Positions 61,028 to 64,000 of a stretch of DNA of 64,000 bases are shown one piece after another (the first letter of the stretch is position 1; each line of letters starts with the position of its first letter). A program made the translations under genes and the position numbers. The notes beneath the pieces were generated by a model. It was not told the origin of the DNA. It worked only from the letters and a program-made list of their open reading frames with translations, and made no database searches. The stretch comes from Klebsiella sp. BIGb0138 (GTDB lineage Bacteria > Pseudomonadota > Gammaproteobacteria > Enterobacterales > Enterobacteriaceae), in NCBI RefSeq assembly GCF_004342285.1, contig NZ_SMCV01000016.1, positions 21,150-85,149 on the forward strand, read 5' to 3'.

Positions 61028-63601
61028 ATGCGTCTGGATCGTCTTACCAATAAATTCCAGCTTGCTCTTGCCGATGCCCAGTCGCTCGCGCTAGGGCACG
61101 ACAACCAATTCATCGAACCTCTTCATCTAATGAGCGCCTTGCTGAATCAGGAAGGGGGATCGGTACGTCCTTTATTAACCTCTGCTGGCATTAATGCCGG
61201 GGAGTTAAGCACCAGTATCACTCAGGCGTTAAGCCGTTTACCCCAGGTGGAAGGCACCGGCGGTGACGTGCAGCCGTCTCAGGATTTGGTACGTATTCTG
61301 AACCTTTGCGGCAAGCTGGCGCAAAAGAGGAAGGACAACTTTATTTCGTCGGAACTGTTCGTTCTGGCGGCGCTTGAATCTCGCGGTACGCTAACCGACC
61401 TTTTAAAATCTGCCGGAGCAACAACCGCCAATGTGACTCAGGCGATTGAACAAATGCGCGGAGGTGAAAGCGTGAACGATCAGGGTGCCGAAGACCAGCG
61501 TCAGGCATTGAAAAAATTTACGGTCGATCTGACCGAACGTGCTGAACAGGGCAAACTGGATCCGGTCATTGGCCGTGACGAAGAGATTCGCCGTACTATC
61601 CAGGTTCTGCAGCGCCGAACGAAAAATAACCCGGTTTTGATTGGTGAGCCCGGTGTTGGTAAAACCGCCATCGTTGAAGGGCTGGCGCAGCGTATTGTAA
61701 ACGGCGAAGTACCGGAAGGGCTGAAGGGCCGTCGGGTACTGGCGCTGGATATGGGGGCATTGGTCGCCGGAGCCAAGTATCGCGGTGAGTTCGAAGAGCG
61801 CCTGAAAGGGGTGCTGAACGATCTGGCAAAACAGGAAGGCAACGTCATTCTGTTTATTGACGAGCTGCACACGATGGTCGGGGCGGGGAAAGCGGACGGC
61901 GCAATGGATGCCGGCAACATGCTGAAACCTGCTTTGGCGCGCGGTGAGCTGCACTGCGTCGGCGCGACCACGCTGGATGAATATCGTCAGTACATTGAAA
62001 AAGATGCAGCTCTGGAGCGTCGCTTCCAGAAAGTGTTCGTGGCGGAGCCTTCAGTCGAAGATACCATCGCCATCTTACGTGGGCTGAAAGAACGTTACGA
62101 ACTGCATCACCATGTGCAGATCACTGACCCGGCGATCGTCGCGGCGGCAACATTATCGCACCGCTATATTGCTGACCGCCAGCTGCCGGACAAAGCCATC
62201 GACCTGATCGATGAGGCCGCATCCAGCATCCGTATGCAGATTGACTCGAAGCCGGAAGAGCTCGACCGACTCGACAGACGTATTATTCAGCTTAAGCTGG
62301 AACAGCAGGCGCTGAAGAAAGAAGCCGATGAGGCCAGTCTGAAACGTCTGGATATGCTGAATGAAGAACTGGCGGATAAAGAGCGTCAGTATTCTGTACT
62401 GGAAGAAGAGTGGAAGGCGGAAAAAGCGTCGCTCTCCGGCACGCAGACGATCAAAGCCGAGCTGGAACAGGCGAAAATCGCCATTGAGCAGGCGCGTCGC
62501 GTGGGTGACCTCGGGCGGATGTCCGAACTGCAATACGGCAAAATTCCGGAGCTGGAGAAACAGCTTGCGGCGGCTACCCAGTCAGAAGGCAAAACCATGC
62601 GTCTGCTGCGTAATAAGGTTACCGACGCCGAAATTGCTGAAGTTCTGGCCCGCTGGACCGGTATCCCGGTTGCCCGGATGATGGAAGGCGAGCGCGAAAA
62701 ACTGCTGCGTATGGAACAGGAGCTGCATAGCCGGGTGATTGGTCAGAATGAGGCGGTCGAAGCGGTCTCCAATGCGATTCGCCGTAGCCGTGCTGGATTG
62801 TCCGATCCTAATCGTCCGATCGGTTCATTCTTGTTCCTTGGCCCAACCGGGGTGGGTAAAACGGAGCTGTGCAAAACGCTGGCTAACTTTATGTTCGACA
62901 GTGATGATGCGATGGTGCGTATCGATATGTCCGAGTTTATGGAGAAACACTCCGTCTCGCGTCTGGTCGGTGCGCCTCCGGGATACGTTGGTTATGAGGA
63001 AGGTGGGTACCTGACTGAAGCGGTACGCCGTCGTCCTTACTCGGTGATTCTGCTGGATGAAGTGGAAAAGGCGCATCCGGATGTGTTCAACATTCTGTTG
63101 CAGGTGCTGGACGACGGTCGTCTGACCGATGGACAGGGGAGAACGGTCGATTTCCGTAATACGGTCGTCATCATGACCTCCAACCTGGGTTCGGATCTGA
63201 TTCAGGAACGTTTCGGCGAGCTGGACTATGCGCATATGAAAGATCTGGTTCTGGGTGTTGTCAGCCACAACTTCCGTCCGGAGTTCATCAACCGTATTGA
63301 TGAAGTCGTGGTATTCCACCCGCTGGGCGAGAAACACATTGCTTCTATTGCACAGATTCAGCTGCAGCGGCTGTATAAACGTCTGGAAGAACGTGGTTAT
63401 GAAGTCCACATCTCAGATGAAGCGCTGAAGTTGCTGAGTGCGAATGGTTACGATCCGGTGTATGGCGCGCGTCCGTTAAAACGCGCTATCCAGCAGCAGA
63501 TCGAAAACCCGCTGGCGCAGCAAATTCTTTCCGGTGAACTGGTTCCCGGTAAAGAAGTTCAGCTGGTGGTAAAAGACGGCCATATAGTGGCAGTGCAGTA
63601 A
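61028..63601 (+). CDS. clpB: ATP-dependent disaggregase ClpB
   Basis: This 857-residue AAA+ protein rescues aggregated proteins with DnaK-DnaJ-GrpE. Two Clp-N repeats ([39 protein letters not shown]), NBD1 ([20 protein letters not shown]), a middle coiled-coil propeller ([26 protein letters not shown]) and NBD2 ([18 protein letters not shown]) are in order. The ATG at 61028 is preceded by GGGAGGAG. An internal GTG (codon 149, 61472) with GGAGGTG upstream would give the shorter ClpB isoform known in E. coli. Confidence 0.98.
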   Translation: MRLDRLTNKFQLALADAQSLALGHDNQFIEPLHLMSALLNQEGGSVRPLLTSAGINAGELSTSITQALSRLPQVEGTGGDVQPSQDLVRILNLCGKLAQKRKDNFISSELFVLAALESRGTLTDLLKSAGATTANVTQAIEQMRGGESVNDQGAEDQRQALKKFTVDLTERAEQGKLDPVIGRDEEIRRTIQVLQRRTKNNPVLIGEPGVGKTAIVEGLAQRIVNGEVPEGLKGRRVLALDMGALVAGAKYRGEFEERLKGVLNDLAKQEGNVILFIDELHTMVGAGKADGAMDAGNMLKPALARGELHCVGATTLDEYRQYIEKDAALERRFQKVFVAEPSVEDTIAILRGLKERYELHHHVQITDPAIVAAATLSHRYIADRQLPDKAIDLIDEAASSIRMQIDSKPEELDRLDRRIIQLKLEQQALKKEADEASLKRLDMLNEELADKERQYSVLEEEWKAEKASLSGTQTIKAELEQAKIAIEQARRVGDLGRMSELQYGKIPELEKQLAAATQSEGKTMRLLRNKVTDAEIAEVLARWTGIPVARMMEGEREKLLRMEQELHSRVIGQNEAVEAVSNAIRRSRAGLSDPNRPIGSFLFLGPTGVGKTELCKTLANFMFDSDDAMVRIDMSEFMEKHSVSRLVGAPPGYVGYEEGGYLTEAVRRRPYSVILLDEVEKAHPDVFNILLQVLDDGRLTDGQGRTVDFRNTVVIMTSNLGSDLIQERFGELDYAHMKDLVLGVVSHNFRPEFINRIDEVVVFHPLGEKHIASIAQIQLQRLYKRLEERGYEVHISDEALKLLSANGYDPVYGARPLKRAIQQQIENPLAQQILSGELVPGKEVQLVVKDGHIVAVQ

Positions 63602-63614
63602 ATCACAAAACGAC

Positions 63615-63641
63615 AAAAACGGGCCCATCGGGCTCGTTTTT
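63615..63641 (+). terminator. clpB terminator
   Basis: AAAAACGGGCCC-ATC-GGGCTCGTTTTT is the intrinsic terminator after clpB. Confidence 0.88.
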
Positions 63642-63724
63642 GTTTAAAAACCAGGCGAGAATTAAAGCCCGGATAGAGTTTTGCTTAATAAATGAGCGAA
63701 TGAATCGTTTTTCTGAATTTATAC

Positions 63725-63752
63725 TTGTCACCTCAGAATTACTGCCTATAAT
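63725..63752 (+). promoter_or_regulatory. rRNA operon promoter P1
   Basis: TTGTCA-N16-TATAAT followed by a GC-rich discriminator (GCGCCTCC), preceded by AT-rich UP-element-like DNA. This is a typical growth-rate-controlled rrn P1. Confidence 0.88.
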
Positions 63753-63844
63753 GCGCCTCCACTGACACGGAACAACGGCACGCAAGCCGCCGGGTCAGCG
63801 GGGTTCAGCGATGAACGCCAACGGAGAAAAGCAAAAATAAACGC

Positions 63845-63872
63845 TTGACTCTGAAGCGGGGAGGCGTAATAT
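63845..63872 (+). promoter_or_regulatory. rRNA operon promoter P2
   Basis: TTGACT-N16-TAATAT lies 120 bases after P1, as in enterobacterial rrn operons. Confidence 0.88.
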
Positions 63873-63879
63873 GCACACC

Positions 63880-64000
63880 CCGCGCCGCTGAGAAAAAGCG
63901 AAGCGGCACTGCTCTTTAACAATTTATCAGACAATCTGTGTGGGCACTCAAAGTGACATGGATTCTTAACGTCTTCGGACGAAAAATGAATACCAAGTCT
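63880..64000 (+). other. rRNA operon leader with boxB/boxA antitermination signals
   Basis: A boxB-like hairpin (GCCGCT...AGCGGC, 63884-63907) is followed by boxA TGCTCTTTAACA (63910-63921) and the conserved leader AATTTATCAGACAATCTGTG. 16S rRNA itself begins beyond the window edge. The operon downstream of clpB corresponds to rrnG in E. coli. Confidence 0.92.

Overview
The window looks like a chromosome segment of a Klebsiella-like member of the Enterobacteriaceae. The right-hand 27 kb has the familiar enterobacterial order ssrA-smpB-ratA/ratB-bamE-recN-nadK-grpE-yfjD-ypjD-ffh-rpsP-rimM-trmD-rplS ... yfiBNR-aroF-tyrA-pheA-raiA-bamD-rluD-pgeF-clpB-rrn. Two additions fit Klebsiella better than E. 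coli: a DUF2946/PepSY pair after rplS and an SMP-30-type lactonase between tyrA and pheA. The genus call is inference from gene order and protein similarity recalled from memory.

Region 1 (1-7018) is the early end of a Mu-like transposable prophage that runs off the left edge. A rightward repressor (6340-6903) is divergent from a leftward early operon: Ner, MuA-type transposase, MuB-type ATPase, small early proteins, DUF3164, a MazG-like protein, GemA and a Mor-type activator, then the start of a secreted protein cut by the window edge. The probable phage terminus is near 7018.

Region 2 (7019 to about 36759) is a P2/186-like prophage next to ssrA. Its replication gene A begins abruptly at the Mu-like terminus and also carries a frameshift, so the transposable phage appears to sit inside gene A. 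The P2-like integrase and repressor would then lie beyond the left edge. Next come a LexA-controlled DinI/Tum-like module, an oppositely oriented HEPN (Abi-like) plus winged-helix pair, a cos-like site, a DUF4145 gene, and a complete set of capsid, lysis and tail genes (Q P O N M L X Y K lysABC R S V W J I H FI FII E/E' T U D ogr). Three Ogr-type TGT-N12-ACA sites precede the late operons. Accessory inserts are an AT-rich cassette between S and V (membrane protein plus PcfJ-domain protein), a large tailspike plus small partner between I and H, and a lipoprotein-like gene between ogr and ssrA.

Region 3 (36760-64000) is core chromosome: trans-translation (ssrA, smpB), outer-membrane assembly (bamE, bamD), SOS repair (recN with two LexA boxes), NAD kinase, heat shock (grpE and clpB, each with a sigma-32-type promoter), SRP and the rpsP-rplS ribosome operon with an ERIC element upstream, the YfiBNR c-di-GMP system, and aromatic amino-acid synthesis with two TyrR boxes and the pheL attenuator. 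It ends in the promoters and leader of an rRNA operon; 16S itself starts beyond the window.

The most interesting unexplained parts are the S-V cassette, the defence-like genes around cos, and the nested prophage junction.
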